Source: Alteromonas antoniana
GTDB taxonomy: Bacteria; Pseudomonadota; Gammaproteobacteria; Enterobacterales; Alteromonadaceae
DNA length: 51,884 nucleotides
NCBI RefSeq assembly: GCF_019249295.1
Contig: NZ_JAESDH010000029.1
Location: 1 to 51,884, forward strand
Direction: 5' to 3'
Part shown: positions 26,400 to 35,626 of the stretch, in pieces
Layout of the letters: each line of letters begins with the position of its first letter
Position numbering within the stretch: the first letter of the stretch is position 1
Made by a program: the position numbers and the translations under genes
The notes under the pieces: generated by a model
The model's input: the letters and a program-made list of their open reading frames with translations, nothing else
Told to the model about the DNA's origin: nothing
Database searches by the model: none

Positions 26400-27887
26400 A
26401 TGCACAACACTTTAATTGTTGTAGACGATGTTGCTCCCTTTGCTTCCTCGCCACTACACGTCATCACCTTTGATGCCTACCTGGCGGATTTTCCTAAGCT
26501 CAATGAGCCGAAAACCCGCGTCATCAATTTATGTGATACGTCCCGTTATCTGAGCCAGGGCTACTATTGCTCATTGCTGGCACAGGCACGTAATCACCTG
26601 GTATTACCTACGGTAAAAACCATTAACGATCTGCGATTGGCAGAAAGTGGTGAATCACGCCGTCTGTCTTTGCCTGCGAACCTGAAAATCGAAGCGGGTG
26701 AAACGCTGCCACAGTCTTTCTTTGTACTTTTCGGAGAAACAGAAGATCAGCGACTGTCCGTGTTAGCGCGTAAGGCCTTTGACGCGTTTCCATTCCCGGT
26801 ACTCAGTGTAACGCTTCATTTGCCCGATGTTGCGGCTGCTGATGACAGTTCGCGAGTACGGCAGGTGAACGGTTTTTTGACCTGTGAAGCGGCAGGATTT
26901 GCGGATCTGGAAGAAGAGGGGCAGGCGCGTTGTATTGCGAGCCTGGAGTCTTACACGCAACGTCAGTGGCGACAGTCCCGTCAGGGTAAGCAAATGCGCT
27001 GGGATATGGCCATTCTGGTAGACCCTGATGAATCGACTCCGCCCAGCAATGCGAAAGCCATAAAATACTTTGTAAAAGCGGCGGAAAAATGCGGATTTCA
27101 GGTTGATGTGGTATCAGAACTGTCCGAGCAGGAAGTGGGGCACTATGATGCGCTGTTTATCCGGGAAACGACGGCAATCGATCATCGCACGTACCGCCTG
27201 TCGAGAGCCGCTGAGCGTGAAGGTGTTGTGGTAATGGATGACACGCAGTCTATTCTGCGTTGCTGCAATAAAGTGTATCTACAGGATGCATTTACCTACC
27301 AGCAGGTGCCTGCGCCTAAAGCCCGTTTTGTGTCCTCGCTGGATGCCAAAACCTGTGATGAGCTGGAAAAAACGTTCGGTTATCCGATGGTGCTGAAATT
27401 GCCGGAAAGTGCATTTTCCCGTGGCGTGACCAAGGCCGAGAACCGTAAGGCGCTGGAGCAGAAGTTAGGCGATATGCTGGCAGCGTCGGCATTGGTGCTG
27501 GTGCAGGAATATATCTATACTGAGTACGACTGGCGTATTGGTATGCTGGGTGGCAAGCCTATTTATGCCTGTCAGTACTTCATGGCGCGTAATCACTGGC
27601 AAATCTACAACCATAAAGGCGACCGATTCAGCTCAGGAGGTTTTACCACGATGCCGACGTTCGAAGTACCCAAGCCGGTATTACAGGCTGCAGTAAAAGC
27701 AGCAAAAGTGGTGGGTGACGGGCTTTACGGCGTGGATCTGAAGCAAACGGAGAAAGGGGTGTTTGTGATTGAAGTGAATGACAACCCCAGTATTGATGCC
27801 GGCGTTGAAGACAAGTATCTGGGGAAAACGCTGTACGAACAGGTTATGCAGTCGTTCGCCGATAAGCTGGAGCAACGAGGCCGATGA
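26400..27887 (+). CDS. RimK-like ATP-grasp ligase with N-terminal RLAN-type domain
   Basis: With ATG 26400 the product is 495 residues. Residues about 1-190 match the RimK-like ATP-grasp N-terminal domain; residues about 270-490 are an ATP-grasp fold, with the substrate/ATP lysine strand YPMVLKLPES, the hinge VQEYIYTEYDWRIG and the Mg-binding end FVIEVNDNPSIDAG. Enzymes of this fold join a carboxylate to an amine through an acyl phosphate, as RimK adds glutamates to S6; the substrate here is unknown. The frame opens to 26277, but that extension is not protein-like. The stop overlaps the next ATG (ATGA), so the two proteins are made together. Confidence 0.88.
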   Translation: MHNTLIVVDDVAPFASSPLHVITFDAYLADFPKLNEPKTRVINLCDTSRYLSQGYYCSLLAQARNHLVLPTVKTINDLRLAESGESRRLSLPANLKIEAGETLPQSFFVLFGETEDQRLSVLARKAFDAFPFPVLSVTLHLPDVAAADDSSRVRQVNGFLTCEAAGFADLEEEGQARCIASLESYTQRQWRQSRQGKQMRWDMAILVDPDESTPPSNAKAIKYFVKAAEKCGFQVDVVSELSEQEVGHYDALFIRETTAIDHRTYRLSRAAEREGVVVMDDTQSILRCCNKVYLQDAFTYQQVPAPKARFVSSLDAKTCDELEKTFGYPMVLKLPESAFSRGVTKAENRKALEQKLGDMLAASALVLVQEYIYTEYDWRIGMLGGKPIYACQYFMARNHWQIYNHKGDRFSSGGFTTMPTFEVPKPVLQAAVKAAKVVGDGLYGVDLKQTEKGVFVIEVNDNPSIDAGVEDKYLGKTLYEQVMQSFADKLEQRGR

Positions 27888-29008
27888 GCGCGCTAGCCCG
27901 TGTGAGTTGTGAACCGGTGTCGTTACGAGAAGCAATCTACAACGATTTGCCGTTGCTTTTGAAAATTGAGCAACAGTGCTTTGCTACGGACAGATTAAGC
28001 CGTCGACGTATGCGATTTTATATTGATGCGCCCCATGCGGTGTTCGTGGTCGCAGAAAAAGGAACAGAGTTGGTGGGTTACGGGTTATTACTAATGCGCA
28101 GAGGCACGCAGCTAACCCGCCTGTATTCTTTAGCGGTGCTGCCAGAGGCCCGCGGGCTGGGCATTGCGGAGTCGGTAATAGGGCGCCTGGAGGAATGTGC
28201 CTTAGCACGGGGAAAGCGTTTTATGCGCCTGGAAGTCTCTGAGCAGAATCTGGGCGCAATCCGGCTCTATGAGCGACTAGGCTTCGAGCAGTTTGGCGTA
28301 TACAGTCATTACTACGAAGACAGTTCGGATGCGCTGAGAATGCAAAAGGTACTCAGTAGTCCTGACATTTCCCACAAGGGGGATGTATTTCCCTGGTACC
28401 AGCAAACGACAGAATTTACCTGTGGTCCGGCATCACTCATGATGGCGATGCATCACTTGGAACCAGATTATGAAATGAGCCAGACTAATGAACTGGCTAT
28501 CTGGCGCCGCGCGACCACGATATTTATGACATCGGGACACGGCGGTTGTCATCCTGTCGGCCTTGCCCTGGCGGCTATGGATGCCGGCTTCGATGTCAAA
28601 GTCTGGTGCAATAGAGAGTTTCCACTGTTTGTTGATGGCGTCAGAAGCCAGCATAAAAAAGAAATTATTCAGGCGGTGGAAGCCGAGTTTTTAAGCGAGG
28701 CGAAGGCGCGCTCACTGGATATCGAATACAGCGACTGGTCACTGGCATCACTGGCTGCAGAGGTACAAAGCGGGGCGCAGGTAATTTGTCTTATCAGCAC
28801 CTATTCGTTTGATAAGCGTAAAGCACCGCACTGGGTGGCATTAACAGATGCAGACGAACACTGTTTCTACCTTCATGATCCGGACGCTGAAGACGAACCG
28901 CCCATGGAATTCCAGCACATACCGGTAGCCCGGGATGACTTTAACCGACTGGCAAGTTACGGTACCCGAAAGGTTCGCACCGTGGTGTTGCTACGTCAGG
29001 AATCCTGA
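27884..29008 (+). CDS. GNAT acetyltransferase fused to a C39-like cysteine peptidase
   Basis: A 374-residue two-domain protein. Residues about 10-155 are a GNAT fold with acetyl-CoA motif ARGLGIAE (R90-A95) and NLGAIRLYERLGF. Residues about 165-372 resemble peptidase C39/papain-like: EFTCGPASL puts the nucleophile at C180, APHWVAL gives H316, and HDPD gives D332/D334; Q173/Q174 could form the oxyanion hole. No membrane spans or ABC part, so it is not a bacteriocin exporter. Coupled to the ATP-grasp ligase by a 4-base overlap, which suggests one pathway that ligates, acetylates and trims a peptide or protein. The pair recurs in proteobacteria as far as I remember, without experimental assignment. 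Confidence 0.88.
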   Translation: MSALARVSCEPVSLREAIYNDLPLLLKIEQQCFATDRLSRRRMRFYIDAPHAVFVVAEKGTELVGYGLLLMRRGTQLTRLYSLAVLPEARGLGIAESVIGRLEECALARGKRFMRLEVSEQNLGAIRLYERLGFEQFGVYSHYYEDSSDALRMQKVLSSPDISHKGDVFPWYQQTTEFTCGPASLMMAMHHLEPDYEMSQTNELAIWRRATTIFMTSGHGGCHPVGLALAAMDAGFDVKVWCNREFPLFVDGVRSQHKKEIIQAVEAEFLSEAKARSLDIEYSDWSLASLAAEVQSGAQVICLISTYSFDKRKAPHWVALTDADEHCFYLHDPDAEDEPPMEFQHIPVARDDFNRLASYGTRKVRTVVLLRQES

Positions 29009-29049
29009 CTCACTGACGGGTAAGCCAGTATGACAACGCGCATCCTGGC

Positions 29050-29328
29050 TTAATGTCGGATATTACCGCTAATCCGCAGGTTGAAATCGTTCAGGCGACT
29101 TACCAAACGCGTTAACTCGGTGGCGCTGCCCTCAAATGTGGTTGGCTTTTTCGCCGGTCTGCCTTTAACACAATGACTTAATGTCTGAGATGCGTCAAAG
29201 CAGGCCGTGTTATCAATCAGTTTTTGCCATTCACTTTGCAAATCACTGGGGATTGAATGGCGTTTCGCAACAAGTTTGTCTCTTATTTGCAACACCTGGC
29301 CGATTAATTTTGTATTTTCATTCAACAT
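29050..29328 (-). CDS. Small hypothetical protein, 92 residues
   Basis: Predicted to be mostly helical and cytoplasmic, with two cysteines and a basic middle (CVKGRPAKKP). An AAAAGG element lies about eight bases before the ATG. I do not recognise it. Two TACCTA motifs, one in a perfect TACCTA-T-TAGGTA palindrome at 29429-29441, lie about 100 bases upstream and may control it. Confidence 0.5.
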   Translation of the reverse strand: MLNENTKLIGQVLQIRDKLVAKRHSIPSDLQSEWQKLIDNTACFDASQTLSHCVKGRPAKKPTTFEGSATELTRLVSRLNDFNLRISGNIRH

Positions 29329-29934
29329 GGTAACTACCTTTTTTACCGCTAAACCTGGCTCGGCTCCGCCTTATTGGAGGATTATTGAACAGATTAGTGC
29401 AAAATCTCCTGCTAATACGTGCCTGTCTTACCTATTAGGTAGCAAAAACGATACCTAATTGCCGGGACACGTATAATTTTTGGGGTGTATCGGGCAATGT
29501 TGCTGCTAAAACCGCCAGGGGAAACAGCAGCGCGTTTTCAGCTAAAGGGCAGCAGAAAGGGGGATAGGAAGCGGTTACCGACAGCGATTGAGCAGCGTTA
29601 ATGAAAGCGGAATAACGATGATAATGGGTAAGCCAGGTCATCGCAGCGTGTTAAGCGTCACGTTGTCAGATCATAAGCACGTAATGAGCGCGCAAGTACA
29701 GTGCAATAAATGCACTGTCTGTAAATCATTCACAAACCGATGTTCGAACAGTCTTTAAAAATTTGGGGGACTTCCTGTTCACACATATCAGGTGACGGAA
29801 ACCGCGCATCAGTTGCTATGTTGACGATTAATGGTAAAGACGGACAACGCCGTCGCTTATTCGAACTTCGGCAGAAGACAACCTGAATTCCATCCCGCAA
29901 ATTTAGCGAAAAAGAAAGCCGCTCAGTCTGTATA
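29329..29934. other. 606-base region without a supported gene, with several dyads
   Basis: It contains the palindrome TACCTA-T-TAGGTA (29429-29441) followed by a second TACCTA at 29452-29457, a plus-strand TATAAT at 29472-29477, and a perfect dyad with arms ACAGTGCA and TGCACTGT (29698-29705 and 29711-29718). Short frames exist (for example plus-strand 29497-29601, 34 codons) but none has a ribosome site or recognisable content. A small RNA or a decayed gene is possible. Confidence 0.4.
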
Positions 29935-30459
29935 TCAGGCCGGGTGATGATGGCGGTGATGATGCCAGTGACGAACTTTTCCTACGCACCAGAAGGGAGC
30001 CCACAGGAGCATATTCAACACAATTGCTGTGATTAAACTAAATAACACTGCCATTGGATCAAGCGGGACGGAAGGGGAAAAGTTATCGATAACCCTGGCT
30101 AGCGTAGCATTTTGTTCAGGATGAAACATGTACCAGGCTTTTTCGTAATAGTGGCCGTTTGAGAGCGTCTGAATGCCAGTTTGTAAGTCATCCAACGTAG
30201 ATACTGTCTGTGCTTTATTGGCGGCATCCTGCTTTACCACCGGGTCCGGATTCTGACGCAAAGTGTCGATAAGGGCATCAACAGACTCATAACCAAACTG
30301 ATCCGCCAACGCCTGATATTGCTCTACCTGTTGCTCAGTAGCATCAAAAAAGCCACTTAAATACTGACGATAATGGTCGGCCAGAATAGGCACCTGCAGC
30401 GCGGTTAAAAACAGCGCTGTAAAAACTATTTTATCCAGAACCCTTACCATCAGTCCCAT
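29935..30459 (-). CDS. DUF2937 family membrane protein
   Basis: A 174-residue protein with a hydrophobic N-terminal segment (about 8-27), a soluble helical middle rich in Q, D and A that should lie in the periplasm, and a second span (about 133-158). The pattern RQYLSGFFDATEQQVEQY is typical of DUF2937 as I recall it. The C-terminus is strikingly His-rich (WHHHRHHHPA), which could bind metal on the cytoplasmic face. GGAG lies six bases before the ATG. Function unknown. Confidence 0.75.
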   Translation of the reverse strand: MGLMVRVLDKIVFTALFLTALQVPILADHYRQYLSGFFDATEQQVEQYQALADQFGYESVDALIDTLRQNPDPVVKQDAANKAQTVSTLDDLQTGIQTLSNGHYYEKAWYMFHPEQNATLARVIDNFSPSVPLDPMAVLFSLITAIVLNMLLWAPFWCVGKVRHWHHHRHHHPA

Positions 30460-30505
30460 AACTTCTCCGTTAGGTTTTTCCCCACATCATTTTTATAGCT
30501 GACGT

Positions 30506-31771
30506 TTATGACAGCGCCGAGTGAATGGCATCAGTGAGTGTAGTCAGCTGTGCTTCACTAATGATATAGGGAGGCATGATATATACCAGTTTTCCAAATG
30601 GTCGGATCCATACGCCGTTGGCGACAAAATGTTTCTGAATTCTGGCCACATCCACAGGTTGTTTTGCCTCGACTACACCAATCGCTCCCAACACCCGTAC
30701 GTCGGCAACGGCCGGTAACGACATCAGGGCTGGCAAGGTGGCTTTTAACTGCGCTTCAATCTTTGCCACCTGCGTTTGCCAGTGCCCTTCATTGATAATA
30801 GACAAACTGGCGCCTGCGACTGCGCAGGCGAGAGGGTTGCCCATATAGGTCGGGCCATGCATGAACACACCGGGTTCACCCTGACATACACCCTGAGCCA
30901 CATCTTCGGTGCACAGGGTTGCCGCAAGCGTCATGTATCCCCCGGTGAGTGCTTTTCCTAAGCACAGAATATCGGGACTGATATCTGCATGTTCACAGGC
31001 GAACAGCTTACCTGTACGACCAAAGCCAGTAGCAATTTCATCGCAAATCAAAAGCACATCGTAGTTGTCACAAAGCTGTCGGCACCGGCGAAGGTATTCG
31101 GGGTGATAAATGCGCATGCCGCCTGCACCCTGAACAATGGGCTCAAGAATGAGTGCCGCCATCTCGTGATGATGTTTTTCGAATAACTCTTCGAGTGGCA
31201 GAATATCGTCTTCGCTGAATGTTTGTTCAAACCGGGTTTGTGGTGCAGGCGCGAAAATTTGTTTGGATAAAACGCTGGAGAAGAGACTGTGCATGCCGTT
31301 TACCGGATCGCATACCGACATCGCCGCAAAGGTATCGCCGTGATATCCGTTGCGGGGAGAAACGATACGGTGTTTTTCCGCTCGTCCCTGACAGGCCCAG
31401 TACTGAATTGCCATTTTAATGGCCACTTCTACAGAGACAGATCCTGAGTCCGCCAGAAACACCCGTTCAAGCCCGGCAGGTACCATATCCAGTAATTGCC
31501 TGCATAAGTCGATGGCAGGCTGGTGGGTAATACCACCAAACATCACATGCGAGAAGGCGTCGATCTGCTTATGCGCAGCGGCATTAAGTTGTGGGTGATT
31601 ATAGCCGTGAATGGCCGCCCACCAACTCGACATACCGTCAATAACGGTTTCGCCGCTTGCAAGTGTGAGCTCTGCGCCTTCGGCCCCCACAACTTCGTAG
31701 CACGGCAATGGATTCAGCGCCGAAGTATAAGGATGCCAGATATGCTGTTTATCAAATTCTATGTTGTTCAA
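30506..31771 (-). CDS. bioA: Adenosylmethionine-8-amino-7-oxononanoate aminotransferase BioA
   Basis: BioA transfers the amino group of SAM to KAPA to give DAPA, the antepenultimate step of biotin synthesis. It is a fold-type I PLP enzyme; CDEIATGFGR and the Schiff-base lysine in CLGKALTGGYM are intact. The frame is open to an ATG at 31831 (441 residues), but the E. coli start aligns about 18 residues later, and a BirA-type operator occupies 31783-31815. I therefore favour TTG 31771 (421 residues), although neither start has a strong ribosome site. Divergent from bioBFCD, as in E. coli. Confidence 0.9.
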   Translation of the reverse strand: MNNIEFDKQHIWHPYTSALNPLPCYEVVGAEGAELTLASGETVIDGMSSWWAAIHGYNHPQLNAAAHKQIDAFSHVMFGGITHQPAIDLCRQLLDMVPAGLERVFLADSGSVSVEVAIKMAIQYWACQGRAEKHRIVSPRNGYHGDTFAAMSVCDPVNGMHSLFSSVLSKQIFAPAPQTRFEQTFSEDDILPLEELFEKHHHEMAALILEPIVQGAGGMRIYHPEYLRRCRQLCDNYDVLLICDEIATGFGRTGKLFACEHADISPDILCLGKALTGGYMTLAATLCTEDVAQGVCQGEPGVFMHGPTYMGNPLACAVAGASLSIINEGHWQTQVAKIEAQLKATLPALMSLPAVADVRVLGAIGVVEAKQPVDVARIQKHFVANGVWIRPFGKLVYIMPPYIISEAQLTTLTDAIHSALS

Positions 31772-31782
31772 AATATAACCAC

Positions 31783-31815
31783 TGGTAAAGGTTTTCAATT
31801 GGTCAGAGTTGACAA
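31783..31815. promoter_or_regulatory. Candidate BirA (biotin repressor) operator
   Basis: Half-sites TGGTAAAGG (31783-31791) and AGTTGACAA (31807-31815) flank 15 bases and match the known TTGTAAACC...GGTTTACAA dyad at 6 and 7 of 9 positions. The right half contains the bioB -35. Position between bioA and bioB is the same as in E. coli. Confidence 0.6.
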
Positions 31816-31836
31816 GTCGGTTGACGCGCATAGACT
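31809..31836 (+). promoter_or_regulatory. bioB promoter
   Basis: A perfect TTGACA (31809-31814) and TAGACT (31831-31836) are 16 bases apart. The -35 overlaps the right operator half, so bound BirA would block polymerase. Transcription would begin near 31843, and AAAGGA at 31858-31863 is the bioB ribosome site. Confidence 0.6.
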
Positions 31837-31869
31837 AAGCCAGCATTCAGAATTAGTAAAGGACAGGCT

Positions 31870-32967
31870 ATGACCGCCGCGCCCATGCACTCAGCATTAT
31901 CATCTTCTATTCGCCACGACTGGACCAAACAGGAAGTCGAGGCATTATACGCGCTGCCATTTAACGATTTATTATTCAAAGCGCAGACGATTCATCGCGA
32001 AAACTTTGATCCGAACGAAGTTCAGGTAAGCACGTTGTTATCAATTAAAACCGGCGCGTGTCCGGAAGACTGTAAGTATTGCCCGCAGAGTGCGCGCTAC
32101 GACACGGGTCTTGAAAAAGAGCGTCTGCTTGAAATTGAAAAGGTAATCGAGCGGGCCAAAGACGCCAAACGAACTGGCTCAACCCGTTTTTGTATGGGCG
32201 CCGCGTGGCGTAACCCAAAAGAACGCGACATGCCTTACGTGCTGAAAATGGTTCAGGAAGTGAAGAAACTGGGGCTGGAAACCTGCATGACACTAGGTAT
32301 GCTGACCCGCGATCAGGCTATCGCACTGAAACAGGCCGGACTGGATTACTACAACCACAACCTGGATACGTCGCCGGAATACTATGGCGACATCATCACT
32401 ACCCGCACTTATGAAGACCGGCTGAATACGCTGGAAAACGTGCGTGAGGCCGGCATGAATGTGTGTTCCGGCGGCATTGTGGGAATGGGCGAAAGTGCCG
32501 GAGATCGGGCCAGCTTATTGATTCAGCTGGCGAATCTGCCAGAGCAACCCCAAAGTGTTCCTATCAATATGCTGGTAAAAGTAAAAGGCACGCCACTGGA
32601 TAGCGTAGAAGATTTGGATCCGTTTGAGTTTATCCGCACAATTGCAGTAGCACGGATCATGATGCCAGCGTCTCATGTGCGCTTATCGGCGGGACGCGAA
32701 GCGATGAACGAGCAAATGCAGGCACTGTGTTTTATGGCCGGCGCAAACTCGATTTTCTATGGCTGCAAGCTGCTGACAACGTCTAACCCGGACACCCATG
32801 AAGACGTGTTGTTATTTAAAAAGCTGGGTATCAATACCGAGCGTACCAGAGAATACTCTGATGAAGCGCACGAGCAGGCACTGAGCGAAGAAATCGCGGT
32901 GAAATCTACGGATAACCTGTTTTACGATGCGACAAGCAGAAAGTCACAGACTGAAGCGGAGGCCTGA
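31870..32967 (+). CDS. bioB: Biotin synthase BioB
   Basis: A 365-residue radical SAM enzyme that inserts sulphur into dethiobiotin, the last step of biotin synthesis. The [4Fe-4S] ligands are in [10 protein letters not shown] (C64, C68, C71). The second, sulphur-donating cluster cysteines are in [15 protein letters not shown] and NVCSGGIVG, and the Arg in VRLSAGR completes its ligands. AAAGGA lies six bases before the ATG. Its last base is the first base of bioF. Confidence 0.97.
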   Translation: MTAAPMHSALSSSIRHDWTKQEVEALYALPFNDLLFKAQTIHRENFDPNEVQVSTLLSIKTGACPEDCKYCPQSARYDTGLEKERLLEIEKVIERAKDAKRTGSTRFCMGAAWRNPKERDMPYVLKMVQEVKKLGLETCMTLGMLTRDQAIALKQAGLDYYNHNLDTSPEYYGDIITTRTYEDRLNTLENVREAGMNVCSGGIVGMGESAGDRASLLIQLANLPEQPQSVPINMLVKVKGTPLDSVEDLDPFEFIRTIAVARIMMPASHVRLSAGREAMNEQMQALCFMAGANSIFYGCKLLTTSNPDTHEDVLLFKKLGINTERTREYSDEAHEQALSEEIAVKSTDNLFYDATSRKSQTEAEA

Positions 32968-34133
32968 TGGCCTTTGACTGGCTTGATACAGCGTTAGCGC
33001 AGCGCTACGAAGACGGGTATTTGCGTACCCGGCACTGCCAGCAGTATGAGAAAGACGCGGTTGTGAATATCAACGGCGAGCACTATCTTAATTTTGCCAG
33101 CAACGATTATCTGGGTATGCGTCAGCATCAGGGCGTACTGCAGGCGTGGGTTGAAGGGTTAGCGCATTTTGGCGGTGGCAGCGGCGCTTCACCTTTGGTC
33201 ACTGGTTACAGTCAGGCCCATCTGGCGCTTGAGGCGTATCTGGCAGACAAGTTACAGCGTGAGGCCGTGCTGTTGTTTAACTCCGGGTTTGCTGCCAATC
33301 AGGCCATCTGTCAGGCACTGTTTGCCGATGGCGGTCATATCGTGGCTGACAAACTCATGCATGCCTCATTTATCGATGGTGCGATGGCATCAAACGCCAC
33401 GCTGTCCCGGTTTAAGCATAACGACGTGTCGCATGCAGAAACCTTACTCAGTAAGAGTGAGGTTACCGATAAATTGCTGGTATCGGAAGGGGTCTTCAGC
33501 ATGGACGGCGACAGCGCACCGGTGTCTGAACTGACGTCGCTGGCAACAGCGCATAACGCCTGGCTGATGCTGGATGACGCTCACGCATTTGGTGTGACTG
33601 GTGAGCACGGCCTGGGATCCGCAGACGCTTACGGGTTATCTCAGGCCAGTTTACCTGTTCTGATGGCTACTTTCGGTAAGGCAATCGGCACCGGCGGTGC
33701 GTTTATCGCCGGCAGTCAGTTGCTCATTGACTATCTGATTAACCATGCCCGGCACTACATTTATTCTACAGCGATGCCTCCGGCACAGGCGGTAGCGACG
33801 TTGCAATCGCTGACGTATTGTGAAGAAGGTGAGGCCAGAGCGGCGCTGCACGACAACATCGCGTACTTCCGGGATATTGCTGCGCAAAATGGCATTGATG
33901 TGATGTCGTCGCAAAGTGCAATCCAACCTGTTCTGATAGGCGATCCGCAACGCGCCGTTGCGATCAGTGAGGCTATGCGCTCGCGGGGTATCTGGGTTAC
34001 TGCTATGCGCCATCCAACCGTTCCTAAAGGTACCGATCGCCTGCGTATCACGCTGAGCGCGCTGCATCAGAAAAAAGACATCGATGTCATGTGCGACGCG
34101 TTAATGCTGAGTCTGAATGAGGTGTCACAGTGA
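32967..34133 (+). CDS. bioF: 8-amino-7-oxononanoate synthase BioF
   Basis: A 388-residue fold-type I PLP enzyme that condenses pimeloyl-ACP with alanine to KAPA. The glycine-rich GSGASPLVTG, the DDAHAFGV strand with the PLP-binding Asp, and the Schiff-base lysine K238 in MATFGKAIG are all present. The ATG overlaps the bioB TGA by one base and the end overlaps bioC by four, so translation is coupled along the operon. Confidence 0.97.
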   Translation: MAFDWLDTALAQRYEDGYLRTRHCQQYEKDAVVNINGEHYLNFASNDYLGMRQHQGVLQAWVEGLAHFGGGSGASPLVTGYSQAHLALEAYLADKLQREAVLLFNSGFAANQAICQALFADGGHIVADKLMHASFIDGAMASNATLSRFKHNDVSHAETLLSKSEVTDKLLVSEGVFSMDGDSAPVSELTSLATAHNAWLMLDDAHAFGVTGEHGLGSADAYGLSQASLPVLMATFGKAIGTGGAFIAGSQLLIDYLINHARHYIYSTAMPPAQAVATLQSLTYCEEGEARAALHDNIAYFRDIAAQNGIDVMSSQSAIQPVLIGDPQRAVAISEAMRSRGIWVTAMRHPTVPKGTDRLRITLSALHQKKDIDVMCDALMLSLNEVSQ

Positions 34134-34927
34134 AGGCAGTAGAATCCGATTTTTTGAACACCGTACCGGTGCCTGAAAGGCAACGGGTGGCAGCCTCGTT
34201 CAGCCGGTGTGCGTCATCTTATGACTCCCACGCTGGCGTGCAGCAGCGCGTGGCTGAAGATTTGCTCAGTAAAATCACGTTATCGCCCCGCGAGTCTTTA
34301 CTGGATATCGGCTGTGGTACAGGACGCCACACATACGCGCTGGCGCGCAGCGGTGCTACTGTGCACGGGCTGGATATTGCGCCGGGGATGATCGCTTATG
34401 CCGCTCAGCGCTACCCTGATCTCACGTTTCATCAGGGACAGGCTGAGGCATTGCCTTTCGCATCGCAGTCATTTGACCAGCTGTTTTCCTCTATGGCGCT
34501 GCAGTGGTGCCAGTCACCACAAACCGTTATGCATGAGATGCAGCGCGTGCTGAAAAAAGGCGGTCGGGCATCGCTGGCTATTATGGTCGATGGCTCTTTT
34601 GAGGAGCTGGACCGTGCCCGCCGTGTGGCGGGTATGGCAGTCACCACAAATCCTCAGGCCAGTTATTCCCAATGGTGTGACGCTGCAGCTACGGCAGGGT
34701 TTACACTCACAGAGGCGAAGTTAGTTGCCTATGTCGACGCTCATCCTGATTTGTTGTCATTGCTGCGGTCAATAAAACATACCGGGGCAGGGGTCACTAC
34801 GGCAGAAGGGGCGAGGCTGTCACGTCAGGATCTGAAAAAGCTGTCTATGACATACCAGTCGTTGCACGGGGAAAATAATTCCCTTCCGCTAACCTACAAT
34901 ATTGCTCAGCTCATTGTAGAGAAATGA
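34130..34927 (+). CDS. bioC: Malonyl-ACP O-methyltransferase BioC
   Basis: A 265-residue class I SAM methyltransferase. It methylates malonyl-ACP so that fatty-acid enzymes can build the pimeloyl chain. The SAM-binding motif I is LLDIGCGTGRHT, and the N-terminal RVAASFSRCASSYDSHAGVQ is typical of BioC. It begins with GTG overlapping the bioF stop (GTGA). A BioH-type esterase must be encoded elsewhere; none is in this operon. Confidence 0.94.
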   Translation: MKAVESDFLNTVPVPERQRVAASFSRCASSYDSHAGVQQRVAEDLLSKITLSPRESLLDIGCGTGRHTYALARSGATVHGLDIAPGMIAYAAQRYPDLTFHQGQAEALPFASQSFDQLFSSMALQWCQSPQTVMHEMQRVLKKGGRASLAIMVDGSFEELDRARRVAGMAVTTNPQASYSQWCDAAATAGFTLTEAKLVAYVDAHPDLLSLLRSIKHTGAGVTTAEGARLSRQDLKKLSMTYQSLHGENNSLPLTYNIAQLIVEK

Positions 34928-34951
34928 TTAACCCAGACTAGCAGGTTACCT

Positions 34952-35626
34952 ATGCCATCTTATTTTGTTACTGGCACCGATACTGATGTCGGTAAAACGT
35001 ATGTCTCTGCGATTCTACTGAAGGCCGCCTCTGAGGCGGGCAAAAAAACCGTGGGTTATAAGCCGGTTTCCGCCGGATGTGAAGTCATTAACGGTCGGCT
35101 GGTGAATGAAGATGCCTCGCAACTGCTGGCAAACAGTTCGTTACCGGTAAGTCAGGATGAAGTGAACCCTATTGCTTTTGTACCACCAATAGCGCCTCAC
35201 ATTGCAGCGCAGGACGCTGGTGTCGCTATCAGCGCAGAAACGATTAAAGCGGGATATATGCACCTCAAAGCGATGTCTCCGGATTTGCTGATTATGGAAG
35301 GGGCCGGTGGCTGGCGTTTGCCCCTGGGAGACAAGCGCTACCTGTCAGATATCGTTCAACAGTTAAAGTTGGATGTCATTATTGTGGTGGGTATGCGACT
35401 GGGGTGTCTGAATCATGCGTTGCTTACCGCCGAAGCCGTGCAGCGTGACGGGCTAACCATAAAGGGCTGGATAGCTAATCAGTTACACCCGGATATGCCG
35501 CGCTATGCTGAAAATCTGGATACGCTTAAAGCAGAAATGCCGGCACCATTTCTGGGAGAAATCCCCTATGCGAAGATACCGGCAAATCATGAGCTGGCGG
35601 CATTAACCCAGCAGTTGTGTGAGTGA
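34952..35626 (+). CDS. bioD: Dethiobiotin synthetase BioD
   Basis: A 224-residue P-loop enzyme that closes the ureido ring of dethiobiotin from DAPA, CO2 and ATP. The P-loop reads GTDTDVGKTYVS at 7-18, with KPVSAG and EGAGGWRLP further on, all standard. It is 24 bases from bioC and the last gene of the operon. Its 3' end overlaps the convergent pepE by 24 bases. Confidence 0.96.
   Translation: MPSYFVTGTDTDVGKTYVSAILLKAASEAGKKTVGYKPVSAGCEVINGRLVNEDASQLLANSSLPVSQDEVNPIAFVPPIAPHIAAQDAGVAISAETIKAGYMHLKAMSPDLLIMEGAGGWRLPLGDKRYLSDIVQQLKLDVIIVVGMRLGCLNHALLTAEAVQRDGLTIKGWIANQLHPDMPRYAENLDTLKAEMPAPFLGEIPYAKIPANHELAALTQQLCE

Noticed and set aside
29497..29601. 34-codon plus-strand frame behind TATAAT 29472-29477
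   Set aside because: No Shine-Dalgarno sequence and unremarkable composition; mentioned only as part of the empty region.
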